Assembly (NCBI GenBank): GCA_029690005.1
Contig: CP121458.1
Location: forward strand, 2,170,001-2,234,000
Reading direction: 5' to 3'
Length of the DNA stretch: 64,000 bases
Source: Prescottella defluvii
GTDB taxonomy: Bacteria > Actinomycetota > Actinomycetes > Mycobacteriales > Mycobacteriaceae
A program made the translations under genes and the position numbers. Each line of letters starts with the position of its first letter. Within the stretch, counting starts at the first letter, position 1. The notes beneath the pieces were generated by a model. It saw nothing but the letters and a program-made list of their open reading frames with translations, was not told the origin of the DNA and made no database searches. Shown in pieces: positions 20,159-30,172 of this stretch.

Positions 20159-20586
20159 ATGATTTCCCGTGAACTCGTTCTCGAGCGCTCTGCCGCCGGC
20201 GGCGACCGGTACCCGTTGCTGACTGTCCGGGAGTCTTCCACGGGAACGAGGTCGAGGACTCGATCGCGCCGAATCAATGCGGGTACGGGCGCCCGGACCT
20301 CGCCGAGATCGCTCGTCGTCTCGACGTGCTGGCCGCGGATCCCTCGGTCGCGTGGATGCGTGTCCAGCTGCACGAAGAGATGTTCGAGGACTTCTACGAG
20401 GGACTGGCGGCCGAGGCCGTCGCCATCTGCACGACCCTGGCCGAGGAGGAGGTCGATACCCGCCTCGACGTGGAGGGCCTGCAGGCGGAGCCGGTGTGGG
20501 AAGGCTTGGTCTACGACGCAGCCGATTTCTGCGACATGCCGCCCGTTCCAGACGGATATCGGGTGCTCTCCCTCGTGTGGGACTGA
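20159..20586 (+). CDS. Conserved hypothetical acidic protein
   Basis: About 142 residues after joining two frames at about 20231, where one G added to a GGG run restores TVRGVFHGNEVEDSIAP. The product is acidic and soluble (EEMFEDFYEGLAAEAV, LAEEEVDTRLDVEG). I recognise no family, and there is no signal or membrane segment. Confidence 0.6.
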
Positions 20587-20694
20587 GTGGCAGACGGACG
20601 CGGGGACTGAGGACAACTGCGCCGAGGATAGGGTCTAGCGCGCGGCACCCGGTGGGGTGACCGACCGTGTTGGCGCACAATTCTCAGGGGAATC

Positions 20695-21516
20695 ATGCCC
20701 GCGCTCGCAATGCTGTTCCAGGATCGACTCGACGCCGAGGTCACCGCGGAAGCTCTGGCCGCACAGCTGAAGCGGGACTGGCCGGATGTCGACTTCTCCG
20801 AACTTTCCGTCGGTGAGGACGAGCCCGACGATCGTGATGGGCCGTTGCGCCTCGACCTGGGCGACAGCATGATCGCGCTGCTCACCATTCCTGCCCGGGT
20901 GGGTGACGACGTCGCCGACATCGCCCAGCACAGCCGGTTGTGGCCGAACGCGGTGCCGGCGCCGGCGGACTACACCGCGCACACGATCGTCACCGTCCTG
21001 CGTCCAGGGGCGACACACACGGACGCGATCGCGGACACCGTGCTGTTGTCCCGCGTCATCGCGTCGATCATCGCGCTCACCGACGCCGTCCGAGCCGTGT
21101 ACTTCGGCAGCGCCGATCACGTCATCCTGCCCGCGCTGTTCCGTGACCTCATGAAGGACACGCTGCCCGAGCCGCCGTTGCTGGCGTGGGTCGCGATCAA
21201 CGTCGGTGAGCGCCCGGACGGCGTGATGACCGGCCACACGCGAGGTCTCGACATGCTCGACCTCCCGGACGTCGAAATCCCGGAGACCCCCGAGTCCGCC
21301 GCTGACACCTTCGACCGCCTCACCGGCATCGCCTCGTACCTCGTCGAACAGGGACCGGTCATCGGCGACGGCGACACGATCGGGTCCACCGAAGTCGCCG
21401 AGATCGTCGTCGACCACGCCCCGAGCGCCTTCGACGCGGAGCGCACCGTTCTACGCCTGAAGTTCGATGTCGACCGGAACCCACCCAAGCGGGGCTGGCT
21501 CCGTCGCCGACGCTGA
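20695..21516 (+). CDS. DUF4261-like protein
   Basis: 273 residues with an N-terminal ALAMLFQDRLDAEVTAEALAA and a central LWAWVAINV-type stretch (LLAWVAINVGERPDGVMTG) resembling DUF4261, a family without known function. The tail is basic (PPKRGWLRRRR). The frame is intact, with no membrane segment. It precedes the minus-strand ESX toxin cluster and converges with it. Confidence 0.6.
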   Translation: MPALAMLFQDRLDAEVTAEALAAQLKRDWPDVDFSELSVGEDEPDDRDGPLRLDLGDSMIALLTIPARVGDDVADIAQHSRLWPNAVPAPADYTAHTIVTVLRPGATHTDAIADTVLLSRVIASIIALTDAVRAVYFGSADHVILPALFRDLMKDTLPEPPLLAWVAINVGERPDGVMTGHTRGLDMLDLPDVEIPETPESAADTFDRLTGIASYLVEQGPVIGDGDTIGSTEVAEIVVDHAPSAFDAERTVLRLKFDVDRNPPKRGWLRRRR

Positions 21517-21656
21517 TCGTGTCGTACGCTCTCTTTCGAGAACGACCAGACGTCGCCAACGGCGCGCGTCTGGGAACGGCGGTGCTGTCTGAGCCGGACT
21601 ACAAGGAGCGGTGACGCGAGGTCCTCGTGCGGACCTTTACCAACTCATCGAGGGCG

Positions 21657-22007
21657 TCAGTCGTCGTTGAGCAGTTCGTCGACAAACTTTCTCGCTGCGA
21701 CAGAGTCTCGATCGTGGGTGAATGGGCGCGCGACTTCCTCGACTCTCTGCGTAACTTCCGCCTGTGCCTTCTGGATCGTCTCCCGCAACAGGTTGCTCAG
21801 CTGGACGTCGCCGAGGCGTAGTGCCTGCGGCGTAAGACGAACGTCGGTGACTCTGGCGTCCGCATTGACCGCGATGCTGAGTTCGCCGTTGCGAGAACTA
21901 GTTCGAACGATCACCATGCCCAGCGCTTCACGTAGCTGTGCGTTCTTCCGCCGCCAACTGGCCACAGCTTCTCGTTGCACGGCGTTCCATTCGTCCAAGT
22001 ACTCCAT
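21657..22007 (-). CDS. YbaB/EbfC-like protein of the ESX toxin module
   Basis: About 116 residues. An N-terminal coiled-coil-prone helix (WNAVQREAVASWRRKNAQLREAL) is followed by a beta segment ISIAVNADARVTDVRLTP and a C-terminal helix, the layout of YbaB/EbfC small DNA-binding or chaperone-like proteins. ATG 22007 has an AGAAGGA SD. It is last in the WXG100-toxin operon. A second YbaB-like gene sits in the other ESX-type cluster at 62175. Confidence 0.65.
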   Translation of the reverse strand: MEYLDEWNAVQREAVASWRRKNAQLREALGMVIVRTSSRNGELSIAVNADARVTDVRLTPQALRLGDVQLSNLLRETIQKAQAEVTQRVEEVARPFTHDRDSVAARKFVDELLNDD

Positions 22008-22050
22008 TGCGATCCTTCTCGAAAGATAGTCATGCCCCTCGACAGGCCCT

Positions 22051-22287
22051 CTACTCTCGGAAGAATCCGACCTGGTAGTCATAGGATTCGTCCACGATCA
22101 CGGGCTCTTCGGTGTACTTACCCAACTCCGGAACGAGCGAGGCTGGAACGTCGTACCCATATATTTCAGCCTGTAGGTCGATGCCGAGCAGTCGTTTCAG
22201 GTCCACGAGATCTATGCCGTTCAAGCGGTATTCGCGTACCAGAAAACCGGATTCCCTGTCGTAGGCCTCTAGATAGTTCATCGTCAT
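22051..22287 (-). CDS. Candidate immunity protein to the colicin E3-like toxin
   Basis: A 78-residue acidic protein. Its start overlaps the toxin stop (ATGA), the usual arrangement of toxin and immunity genes. The layout (DRESGFLVREY, then LLGIDLQAE, YDVPASLVPEL, and a final DESYDYQVGFF) resembles colicin E3/cloacin immunity proteins, which are acidic and about 85 residues long. I base this on context and visual similarity; an alignment is needed. ATG 22281 is an alternative start. Confidence 0.7.
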   Translation of the reverse strand: MTMNYLEAYDRESGFLVREYRLNGIDLVDLKRLLGIDLQAEIYGYDVPASLVPELGKYTEEPVIVDESYDYQVGFFRE

Positions 22288-23500
22288 CTCCCTGGTTTCC
22301 GGCCTGGGTCAGGTGGCTTTGTCTGCGTGCCCGTGTTCGGATCATATTCGCCGAGATGTTTGCCGCTCTTGTTGTATTTCTCCACTGCGCCGTGCTGGTA
22401 ATCCCACTCGTACGTGGTTCCGTCGGCGTCTTCCCACCGCTGCCGGTACCGCGGGGCCAACTTCTTCACGGGCCGTGCGTTCGGGAATCCTGGCAGGTTC
22501 TTCGGTGGCGTGACGTAGTTGTGTGCGCCTCCGCCTCCGCCTCCGCTGGTGCTCGCGTTGAACACGGTGGGGTTTGCTTCGAGCAGGGGTTGTAGGTCGG
22601 TGGCCACTCCGCCGACCGCGACACCGGCGGCGGAGTGGCTCCGACTGCGACCGCGGCCGCGGTATCGAAGGCGACGAGGACCGTGACGATGGATGCTCCG
22701 GCGGCGCTGCCGGCCGCACCTGCGGCGGCCGCCGCCCCGGTCCCTGCGGTGAAGAAGCCTGCGATGCCCCCGATGATGAGGCCCGCGCCAAGGGCGCCGG
22801 CGAGGATCGCGAGGATCTTGTGGTGGGCGTCCTCGATGGTGTCGGCCCAGTCCCGGCATGACGCGGCGAGGCTCTCGTATCGGGTCGCCACCTGCTCGGT
22901 GTCGGTGAACACCAGGTCCATCTGTGCCAGAGCCTGGGTATCTCACCCGAGACGATGGCCTCGAGGAGAGGGAATACCGATCCGGTCCCGTCTGCTGCGC
23001 TGCGGAGTCCTGTCGCGGCGGCACGCCACTCGTCGCCGAGGGCGCGCAGCTTGTCGGGGTCTCCGTTGGGCCAGGTGTGGCCTTGTAGCCAGCTGCTGAC
23101 CAGGCCCCATCCGAACGGTTCGTCGGTGTCACCGCCGAACGCTCCCTTGAATGTCGGCGATGTGCTGGTCGGGAGTTGCGGCGGTGGTCCGTCGGGGGTT
23201 CGGGGGATTCTCGTTGGCCTTCTCGGTGTTTGCGTGGTTGAGGGCGGTGAAGGCGAGGAGATCGTGCATCTTGCCGCAGGCGTTGACGAGGTCGGTTCCC
23301 GCGGCGACGGCGTCGAATGCTGCCGGGTCGTAGCTCGCCGCCCAGGTGGCGCCCGCGCTGTCGCTCCCGGCGCAGCCCCAGTGCGCGTCGAGCGCCGCGG
23401 CGAGGGTAGTGATCACTTCCTGCCCGCTGGCCTGTGCTGTTGCGTACAGTTCCGCGGCGTCGGCCAGCAGTGTGGAGTCCATGGTGATCGGGGTCGTCAC
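22284..23500 (-). CDS. ESX-type polymorphic toxin with colicin E3-like 16S rRNase domain
   Basis: About 405 residues after joining frames (changes near 23133, 22940 and 22633). The N-terminal helical region (DSTLLADAAELYATAQASG, then an HWGCAG turn) resembles WXG/ESX substrates. A glycine-rich hydrophobic hairpin follows (ILAILAGALGAGLIIGGIAG). The last ~60 residues, RWEDADGTTYEWDYQHGAVE and on to PDPGRKPGR, match the colicin E3 cytotoxic domain. Asp-x2-His-x3-Glu (WDYQHGAVE) and the C-terminal Arg correspond to E3 residues D510, H513, E517 and R545. E3 cleaves 16S rRNA in the decoding site. GTG 23500 overlaps the preceding stop (GTGA). Confidence 0.82.
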
Positions 23501-23784
23501 GGCCACATCCCCATGTTGTGCTCGACGTTTGCGATGTATCCGTCATGTGCGCTGTGTGCAGCGGTCTCGAGCGCGGCCAAGGCGGTCTGCATATCCGTCA
23601 TTTCGCGGTGCCAGGTAGCGGCCTTGCTCCGGTGCGCGTCGGCGGCATCTCCCTGCCAATCGACATGCAGCGCAGCGATTTCGTGTTCGACCTCGGCGAT
23701 GCGCTGTTCGAATTGTCGGCCGATTCGGCGGGCCTTGTCGACGAGCGCGAGGATCTGTTCGGTGTTCGCGACATAGCGTGCCAT
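23497..23784 (-). CDS. WXG100-family ESX protein
   Basis: 95 residues, all helical, with central WQG turn (HVDWQGDAADAHRS), the WXG hairpin of ESX/T7SS substrates. It is second of a tandem pair; TGATG overlaps the first gene's stop, and the next gene is the toxin. Its likely role is partner or targeting factor for toxin secretion. ATG 23784 is chosen for length and overlap. Confidence 0.82.
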   Translation of the reverse strand: MARYVANTEQILALVDKARRIGRQFEQRIAEVEHEIAALHVDWQGDAADAHRSKAATWHREMTDMQTALAALETAAHSAHDGYIANVEHNMGMWP

Positions 23785-24089
23785 CAGGCGTCGAGCTCCA
23801 GCCGAATGCTCTCTGCGTCGAGCGCAGTGCCGTTGTCGGTACTCGTGTACGCGTCTGCTGCCTGGTGCAGCAACCCGGCGTCGTCGCTCAGGGCCACGGA
23901 CACGCGTCGCGCCGAATCGACCCATTCCGCCCACAGCGCCGCATGGGTGTCGGCCGCATCGCCGGCCCAGTCGTCCGCCATGAGGTTCTCGGCCTCGCGA
24001 CGGAGATTCTCGACGTCGTCCCAGAATTCGTCGGCCAATGCGGCCACCCGATTCGCGGTCGAATGCATCTGCTCCGGATCACTTCTCAT
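23784..24089 (-). CDS. WXG100-family ESX protein
   Basis: About 101 residues, helix-turn-helix hairpin with WAG in place of WXG (MADDWAGDAADTHAALW). First gene of the toxin operon. WXG proteins usually dimerise, so it probably pairs with the downstream paralogue. No ESX core gene (EccC etc.) is in the window, so secretion would use a system encoded elsewhere. Confidence 0.8.
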   Translation of the reverse strand: MRSDPEQMHSTANRVAALADEFWDDVENLRREAENLMADDWAGDAADTHAALWAEWVDSARRVSVALSDDAGLLHQAADAYTSTDNGTALDAESIRLELDA

Positions 24090-24388
24090 CAACACCCCCG
24101 ACCCACATCTCGCGGGTGACCCCCACCCCCGTCGCGAGATTACCAGGGCCGTCCTGAGCTCAGTCGACGACTTCGCCACACTGTCACCGCGCGCCCTGAT
24201 CGGGGGGCGTCGTCTCAATCACGCTGCGGTGCAGGACCACTACGTCATTTGCCGCGTGGGTGGAGAAGCCCAGCAGCTGGACAGCGGCGGCTACCGGGCG
24301 TTCGCGGAGTTGGTGCGGCCCGATCCGCCGTCGGTGCGTCGAGCGCGGGATCTTCCCCGCTGAGGACACTGCTGCCTATGCTCCCGGT
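24090..24388. other. Intergenic region between the ESX toxin operon and AraC gene
   Basis: 299 bp between divergent genes, presumably holding both promoters. A plus-strand reading to a stop at 24363 (LSSVDDFATLSPRALIGGRR... QLDSGGYRAF) looks somewhat protein-like but lacks a good start, so it may be a remnant or chance. I see no RNA gene or strong dyad. Confidence 0.4.
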
Positions 24389-25379
24389 GTGTTGCCGACC
24401 TTCGACCCCCGGACCTGTCGTGAGCGGGCCGCCGGGCTCGTCACCGATTGGGACGAGATCAAGCAGTGGTCGGACGCGGTGTACATGCCGTACGACGTCC
24501 GGCCGGTCGGTCGTTCGCTCGCACCGTCCTCGAGTATGTTCTCGACGAAGATCGGCGATATGACGCTCACCCGGTTCAGCTACGGGATTCCGGTCGCGCT
24601 CGACGAATTCGAGCCTGAGGCCGGCAACGTCCTGGTACTCACCACCTTGAACGGACGGACGCGGCACGAGGTGACCCCGAAATCCGGCATCGACCTGACG
24701 GCCGGACAGACGTTCGTCGTCGACTGCAGTCGGGTCGACTACAGGTTCGATGCCGACGCCGACCACCTCCAGCTCAACCTCACGATCCCGCACCGGTTGT
24801 TGGCCGATCTGGCGCTGCGGTGGTGGGCGGGCTTCCGACGACCGATTGTGGCGGCACAAGTGTGTCGTCGGCGGTCCGGGTAGCCCGTGGCTGGCGTTGT
24901 TGGACTATGTTTCTCGTACCTTGGCGACGGACCGGGACGCGATCGCCCACGGTCGCATCGAGGTGAACCTGCAGGAACTCATCGCTGCGCAGGTGCTCGA
25001 GGAATGGGCGTCGAGTGCCGGGGTCGACCCGGCGTCGGCCACGGCGGTGCCCGCGCCGGGCTACGTCAGGCGGGCGGTGCGCTACATCGAGGACAACGCG
25101 CGCGACCTTCCGACGGTGGCCGAGGTGGCCCAGGAAGTCGGTGTCAGCGTTCGGGCGTTGTCCGGCGCATTCCGCGAGTATCTCGGGATCACTCCACGGG
25201 ACTGCCTCCGCGAACACCGGCTGGAGGGAGTGCGGCGAGAGCTGTCGTCCCAGGCGGCGACCACGGTCGCCGCCGCCGCAGGTGCGTGGGGGTGCGTCAA
25301 CTTGGGTGTCTTCGCCGCGGCCTATCGGCAACGGTTCGGCGAGAACCCGTCCGACACCCTCCGTCGCGCGCGAGGGTGA
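24389..25379 (+). CDS. AraC-family transcriptional regulator
   Basis: About 330 residues. The N-terminal AraC-binding-like half (FSYGIPVALDEFEPEAGNVLVL, LTAGQTFVVDCSRVDYRF) is followed by a C-terminal double HTH (DLPTVAEVAQEVGVSVRALS and ITPRDCLREHRLEGVRREL). The frame changes near 24838. GTG 24389 is a reasonable start. The target is unknown; it may control the serine hydrolase downstream or the ESX module. Confidence 0.8.
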
Positions 25380-25497
25380 CGCCCGTCGCCGATACCTGCC
25401 GGTTCGAGACGGTGATTGCCGATCGGGGACGTGGGTGCCTCGGAAATGCTCATAGTTTGCTCTCCGTACGAGGCCATCGCTTGGCGGGAGAGATACT

Positions 25498-26743
25498 GTG
25501 GAACAACGTGATTCGAAGATGAACTCCGTGCTCGACGGCGTGACCGGCGCCGGGGCCGGACAGGTGCCCGGTGTGGTCGCGATGCTGACCGACCGGAACG
25601 GGACCGTGTACGAGGGCTCGGCCGGAGTCCGGTCTGTGGGTGACGCACAGCCGATGACACCCGACACTGTCTTCGCCATGTTCTCGACGACGAAGGCGAT
25701 CACCGGCACCGCCGTACTGCAGTGCGTGGAGGAAGGGCTCGTCGATCTCGATGCGCCGGCGTCGAACTACCTGCCGGAGATCGGGAAGCTCGAGGTGATC
25801 GACGGGTTCGATGCGCAGGGGCGCCGGTGATGCGGGCGCCCGAACGCGCGATCACGACGCGCATGCTGCTGCTGCACACCGCCGGACTCGGATACTCGTT
25901 CTTCGACGAGACCTACCACCGGTTGGCCGTCGAGCACGGTCAGCCGAGCGTCATCACGGGCACCAAGGCCGCGCTGACGACGCCGCTGCTGTTCGATCCG
26001 GGTGAGCGCTGGCAGTACGGCTCGAACATCGACTGGGCAGGGCTGGTCGTCGAGGCCGTCCGGGGCGAGCGACTGGGCGACGTGATGTCCGAGCGCATCT
26101 TCGCCCCGCTGGGGATGTCGGACACGGCGTTCACGCTCGACGAGGCGATGGAGCGGCGTCGGGCGACCGTCCATCAGCGGCGGCCCGACGGTGTGCTCGA
26201 GCCCCTCGACCTGGTGTTGCCGCAGGATCCCGAAGTGCACATGGGTGGTCACGGCCTGTACTCGACGGTGGGTGACTACACCAAGTTCCTCCGCATGTGG
26301 CTGAACGACGGTGCGGGTGAACACGGTCGCGTCCTCGCGCCCGAAACCGTGGAGCAGGCTGTCGTGAGCGGGTTGGACGGTCAGCACGTGACGATGCTGC
26401 CCGGAGTCGAACCGGAGCTGTCGAACGACGCCGAGTTCTTCCCGGACAGCCCAAATCCTGGGCGTACACGTTCATGGTCAACGACGAGCCGGCGCCGACC
26501 GGGCGGCCTGCGGGCTCGCTCGCCTGGGCCGGGCTCGCGAACCTCTACTACTGGATCGACCGGCAGAACGGCATCGCGGGTATGTGGGCCGCGCAGGTTC
26601 TGCCCTTCGCCGACCCCGCCTCGCTCGGGGGCTACTTCGAGTTCGAAGCGACTGCCTATCGAACTCTGGGACAGTCAGGGCCACCGCCCGGCAGGGATGC
26701 GCTCGTTGACCCTGCCGGGCACGCGTGGCACACTCGAACATGA
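25498..26743 (+). CDS. Serine hydrolase of the beta-lactamase/EstB family
   Basis: About 410 residues. The nucleophile motif SxxK is FSTTK (near residue 63), the YxN motif is YGSN, and HTAGLGYSF and [13 protein letters not shown] are family markers. No signal peptide, so probably a cytoplasmic esterase or amidase, not a penicillin-binding protein. Frame changes lie near 25823 and 26455. The reading as given runs into the hairpin at 26686 and the SOS box at 26734, so the true stop may be earlier. Confidence 0.8.
26686..26720 (+). terminator. Stem-loop after the serine hydrolase
   Basis: GCCCGGCAGGG and CCCTGCCGGGC form a perfect 11-bp stem with a 13-nt loop. There is no U-tract, as is common in actinobacteria. 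It sits between the hydrolase and the dnaE2 promoter. Confidence 0.6.
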
Positions 26744-26749
26744 GTTCGA
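26734..26749. promoter_or_regulatory. LexA (SOS) box upstream of dnaE2
   Basis: TCGAAC-ATGA-GTTCGA is a perfect dyad matching the mycobacterial SOS box TCGAAC(N4)GTTCGA. It lies 70 bp before the dnaE2 ATG, so LexA repression and damage induction are expected. Confidence 0.9.
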
Positions 26750-26818
26750 AAGATGCGCCTTCCCCTCCGCGTCTTCCCGTGCACGCAGGCTGCGGGCCTG
26801 CGGGAAGGTGGCAGCTGG

Positions 26819-29800
26819 ATGGGCTGGGGCAACGGTCCGCCGACGTGGGCGGAGATGGAACGGGTGCTGTCGGGGCGCCCGGGTGGTCGCCGTGACGGGC
26901 AGTTCCCGGGCGACGGCAGCGACAGCCCGGCCTGGTCCCGCAAACGCGGCGCCTACCTGATGGAAGGGGCCTCGCGTCCGGTCGGCGCCACCGTGCCGTA
27001 CGCCGAACTGCACACCCACTCCACCTTCAGCTTCCTCGACGGTGCCAGCCCGCCCGAGGAGCTGGTGGAGGAGGCGGTGCGACTCGGCCTGGACGCCATC
27101 GCGCTCACCGACCACGACGGAATGTACGGGGTGGTCCGGTTCGCCGAGGCCGCGAAGGAACTGAACATGCGGACGGTGTTCGGGGCCGAACTGTCCCTGG
27201 ACGCCGCCCCGCGCACCGGCACCCCGGACCCGACGGCACTCACCTGCTGGTGTTGGCCCGTGGGCAGGAGGGCTACCGGCGGCTGTCCCGGCAGATCGCG
27301 GCTGCGCACCTCGCCGGCGGCGAGAAGGGCAAGCCCCGCTACGACTACGACGCGCTCACCGCGGCGGCCGGCGGGCACTGGCAGATCCTCACCGGCTGCC
27401 GCAAGGGGCACGTTCGCAGCGCGCTCGTCGCGGGCGGGCCCGACGCCGCCGAGGCGCCGCTGCGGGACCTCGTCGACAGGTTCGGCGCCGAGCCGGGTCA
27501 CGGTCGAACTCACCCACCGGGGGCTGCCCGAGGACGACGAGGCGAACGCGCATCTCGTGGAACTCGCGTCGCGACAAGGTCTTTCCGTGATCGCCTCCAC
27601 TGCCGCGCACTTCGCCGGCCCGTCCGGCGGCGGCTCGCGATGGCGATGGCGGCGGTGCGGGCCCGGCAGAGCCTCGACGAGGCCGCGGGCTGGCTCGCGC
27701 CCACCGGAGGTGCACACCTGCGGTCCGGCGCCGAGATGGCGCGGCTGTTCGCGCACTACCCGCAGGCCGTCGCCGGGGCCGCGGAGCTGGGACTCGAGTG
27801 CGCGTTCGACCTGCGTCTCATCGCGCCGAAGCTGCCACCGTTCGACGTCCCGGACGGGCACACCGAGGCGAGTTGGCTGCGCGAGCTGACCATGCAGGGC
27901 GCGCGCCGACGGTACGGGCCACCGCCCGAGAACCCGGCTGCGTACGCGCAGATCGAGCACGAACTCGGGATCATCGAACGCCTGACCTTCCCCGGCTACT
28001 TCCTCGTGGTCCACGACATCGTCTCGTTCTGCAAGAGCAACGACATCCTCTGTCAGGGGAGGGGATCGGCCGCCAACTCGGCGGTCTGCTACGCGATCGG
28101 AATCACCAACGTCGACCCCGTCCGCAACGAGTTGCTGTTCGAACGGTTCCTCTCGCCCGAACGCGACGGGCCGCCCGACATCGACGTCGACATCGAATCC
28201 GACCGCCGCGAGGAGGCCATCCAGCACGTCTACGCCAAGTACGGCCGCGAGTACGCCGCGCAGGTCGCCAACGTCATCACATACCGTGGCAAGTCGTCGG
28301 TGCGGGACATGGCTCGGGCGCTCGGCTTCTCGCAGGGCCAGCAGGACGCGTGGAGCGAACAGGTCAGCCGCTGGACCGGCGTCGGCGGGGAGACCGGCAC
28401 CGACATCCCCCGGCGGTGCTGGAGCTTGCCGCGCAGATCGAGGGCTTCCCGCGGCACCTCGGCATCCACTCCGGCGGCATGGTGATCTGCGACCGTCCCA
28501 TCGCCGACGTGTGCCCCGTGGAATGGGCGCGCATGGAGAACCGCAGCGTCCTGCAGTGGGACAAGGACGACTGTGCCGCAGTGGGATTGGTGAAGTTCGA
28601 CCTGCTCGGTCTCGGCATGCTCTCGGCGCTGCACTACATGATCGACCTGGTCGCGGAGCACAAGGGACTCGAGGTGGACCTGGCGCGGCTCGACCTGTCC
28701 GAGCGGGCGGTCTACGAGATGCTGCAGCGGGCCGACTCGGTGGGCGTGTTCCAGGTGGAGTCGCGGGCGCAGATGGCGACGCTGCCGCGCCTGAAGCCCC
28801 GCCACTTCTACGACCTCGTCGTCGAGGTGGCGCTGATCCGACCCGGCCCGATCCAGGGCGGCTCGGTGCACCCCTACATCCGCCGCCGCAACGGCCGCGA
28901 ACCCGTCACCTACGACCATCCCTGCCTCGAGAAGGCGCTGAAACGCACGCTGGGGGTGCCGCTGTTCCAGGAACAGCTCATGCAGATGGCCGTCGACGCG
29001 GCCGGATTCACCGCCGCCGAGGCGGACCAGTTGCGGCGCGCGATGGGTTCCAAACGGTCGCCCGAGAAGATGGAGCGGTTGCGCGGACGGCTCTACGACG
29101 GCATGCGCGAGTTGCACGGCATCACCGGCGAGGTGGCCGACCGGATCTACGAGAAGCTGTACGCGTTCGCGAATTTCGGTTTCCCCGAAAGTCATTCGCA
29201 GTCCTTCGCGTCGCTCGTCTTCTACTCGTCGTGGTTCAAGCTGCACCATCCCGCGGCCTTCTGTGCCGGGCTGCTGCGGGCCCAGCCGATGGGCTTCTAC
29301 TCGCCGCAGTCCCTCGTCGCCGACGCCCGCCGGCACGGGGTGCGGGTGCACGGTGCCGACATCAACGCGAGCCTCGCGCACGCCACGCTTCGAGGCGCAC
29401 GGCACCGAGGTGCGGCTGGGGCTGGGGGACGTGCGGGGCATCGGCACCGCACTGGCCGAACGCATCGCCTCCGCGCGCGCGGAGGACGGCCCGTACAGGT
29501 CGATCCTGGACCTGACCGGTCGGATCGAGCTGACCATCGCGCAGGTCGAGTCCCTCGCGACGTCCGGCGCCCTCGGGTGCTTCGGGCTCTCCCGGCGCGA
29601 GGCGCTGTGGGCGGCCGGCGCGGCCGCGGGGGAGCGCCCGGACCGGCTCCCGGGCACGGGCGCGTCCACCCGCGCGCCCACCCTGCCCGGCATGAGCGAC
29701 GTCGAACTCGCCGCCGCCGACGTATGGGCCACCGGGATCTCGCCGGACAGCTACCCGACCGAGTTCCTGCGTCCCCAGCTCGAGGCGCTGGGGGTGCTTC

Positions 29801-30105
29801 CGGCGTCGCGACTGCTGGACGTGCCGGACGGGGACCGGGTTCTGGTCGGGGGAGCGGTGACACACCGGCAGCGGCCCGCCACCGCCGCTGGTGTGACCTT
29901 CCTCAACCTCGAGGACGAGACCGGAATGGTCAATGTCGTGTGCTCGGTTGGTCTGTGGGCGAAGTATCGCAAGCTCGCCACCAGCGCCCCGGCGCTCCTG
30001 GTGCGCGGGCGGGTGCAGAACGCGGAAGGAGCGGTGACCGTGGTCGCGGACCGCCTCCAGCTCATGGACCTGCGAATGTCGACCAAGTCGCGAGACTTCC
30101 GCTGA
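26819..30105 (+). CDS. dnaE2: Error-prone DNA polymerase III alpha subunit DnaE2
   Basis: About 1095 residues when frames are joined, normal for DnaE2. The N-terminus [17 protein letters not shown] is characteristic of actinobacterial DnaE2, and fixes the start at ATG 26819. The PHP domain starts [16 protein letters not shown]. The catalytic palm has [12 protein letters not shown], and the fingers region has [18 protein letters not shown]. The C-terminal OB fold is [18 protein letters not shown]...GMVNVV. Frame changes occur near 27228, 27495, 27615, 28412 and 29390, all between well-conserved blocks. It performs translesion synthesis with ImuB, and is the polymerase of SOS mutagenesis. Confidence 0.93.
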
Positions 30106-30127
30106 GAGCGGCTTCACAGCTCATCGG

Positions 30128-30143
30128 ATACCCCCTGGGGTAT
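30128..30143. promoter_or_regulatory. CsoR/CstR-type operator
   Basis: ATACCCCCTGGGGTAT is a near-perfect dyad in the promoter of the CoA-disulfide reductase gene. Given the CstR-like repressor 4.4 kb downstream with a similar site of its own, it is probably a persulfide-responsive operator. Confidence 0.75.
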
Positions 30144-30172
30144 AGTCGACCGCGACGTCGAGGAGGTAGATC

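Noticed and set aside
22284..23546. Two separate genes in place of one toxin (N-terminal ESX domain and C-terminal RNase)
   Set aside because: The frame changes are simple indels (a missing C near 22940) and joining gives a continuous helical-hairpin-RNase architecture; no SD precedes the C-terminal part.
24151..24363. Small plus-strand gene upstream of the AraC regulator
   Set aside because: Protein-like composition in part, but no usable start codon or SD and no recognised family; noted as possible remnant only.
26819..30105. dnaE2 as a decayed pseudogene
   Set aside because: All conserved blocks are present in the right order, the SOS box is perfect, and the same type of indel breaks housekeeping genes across the window.
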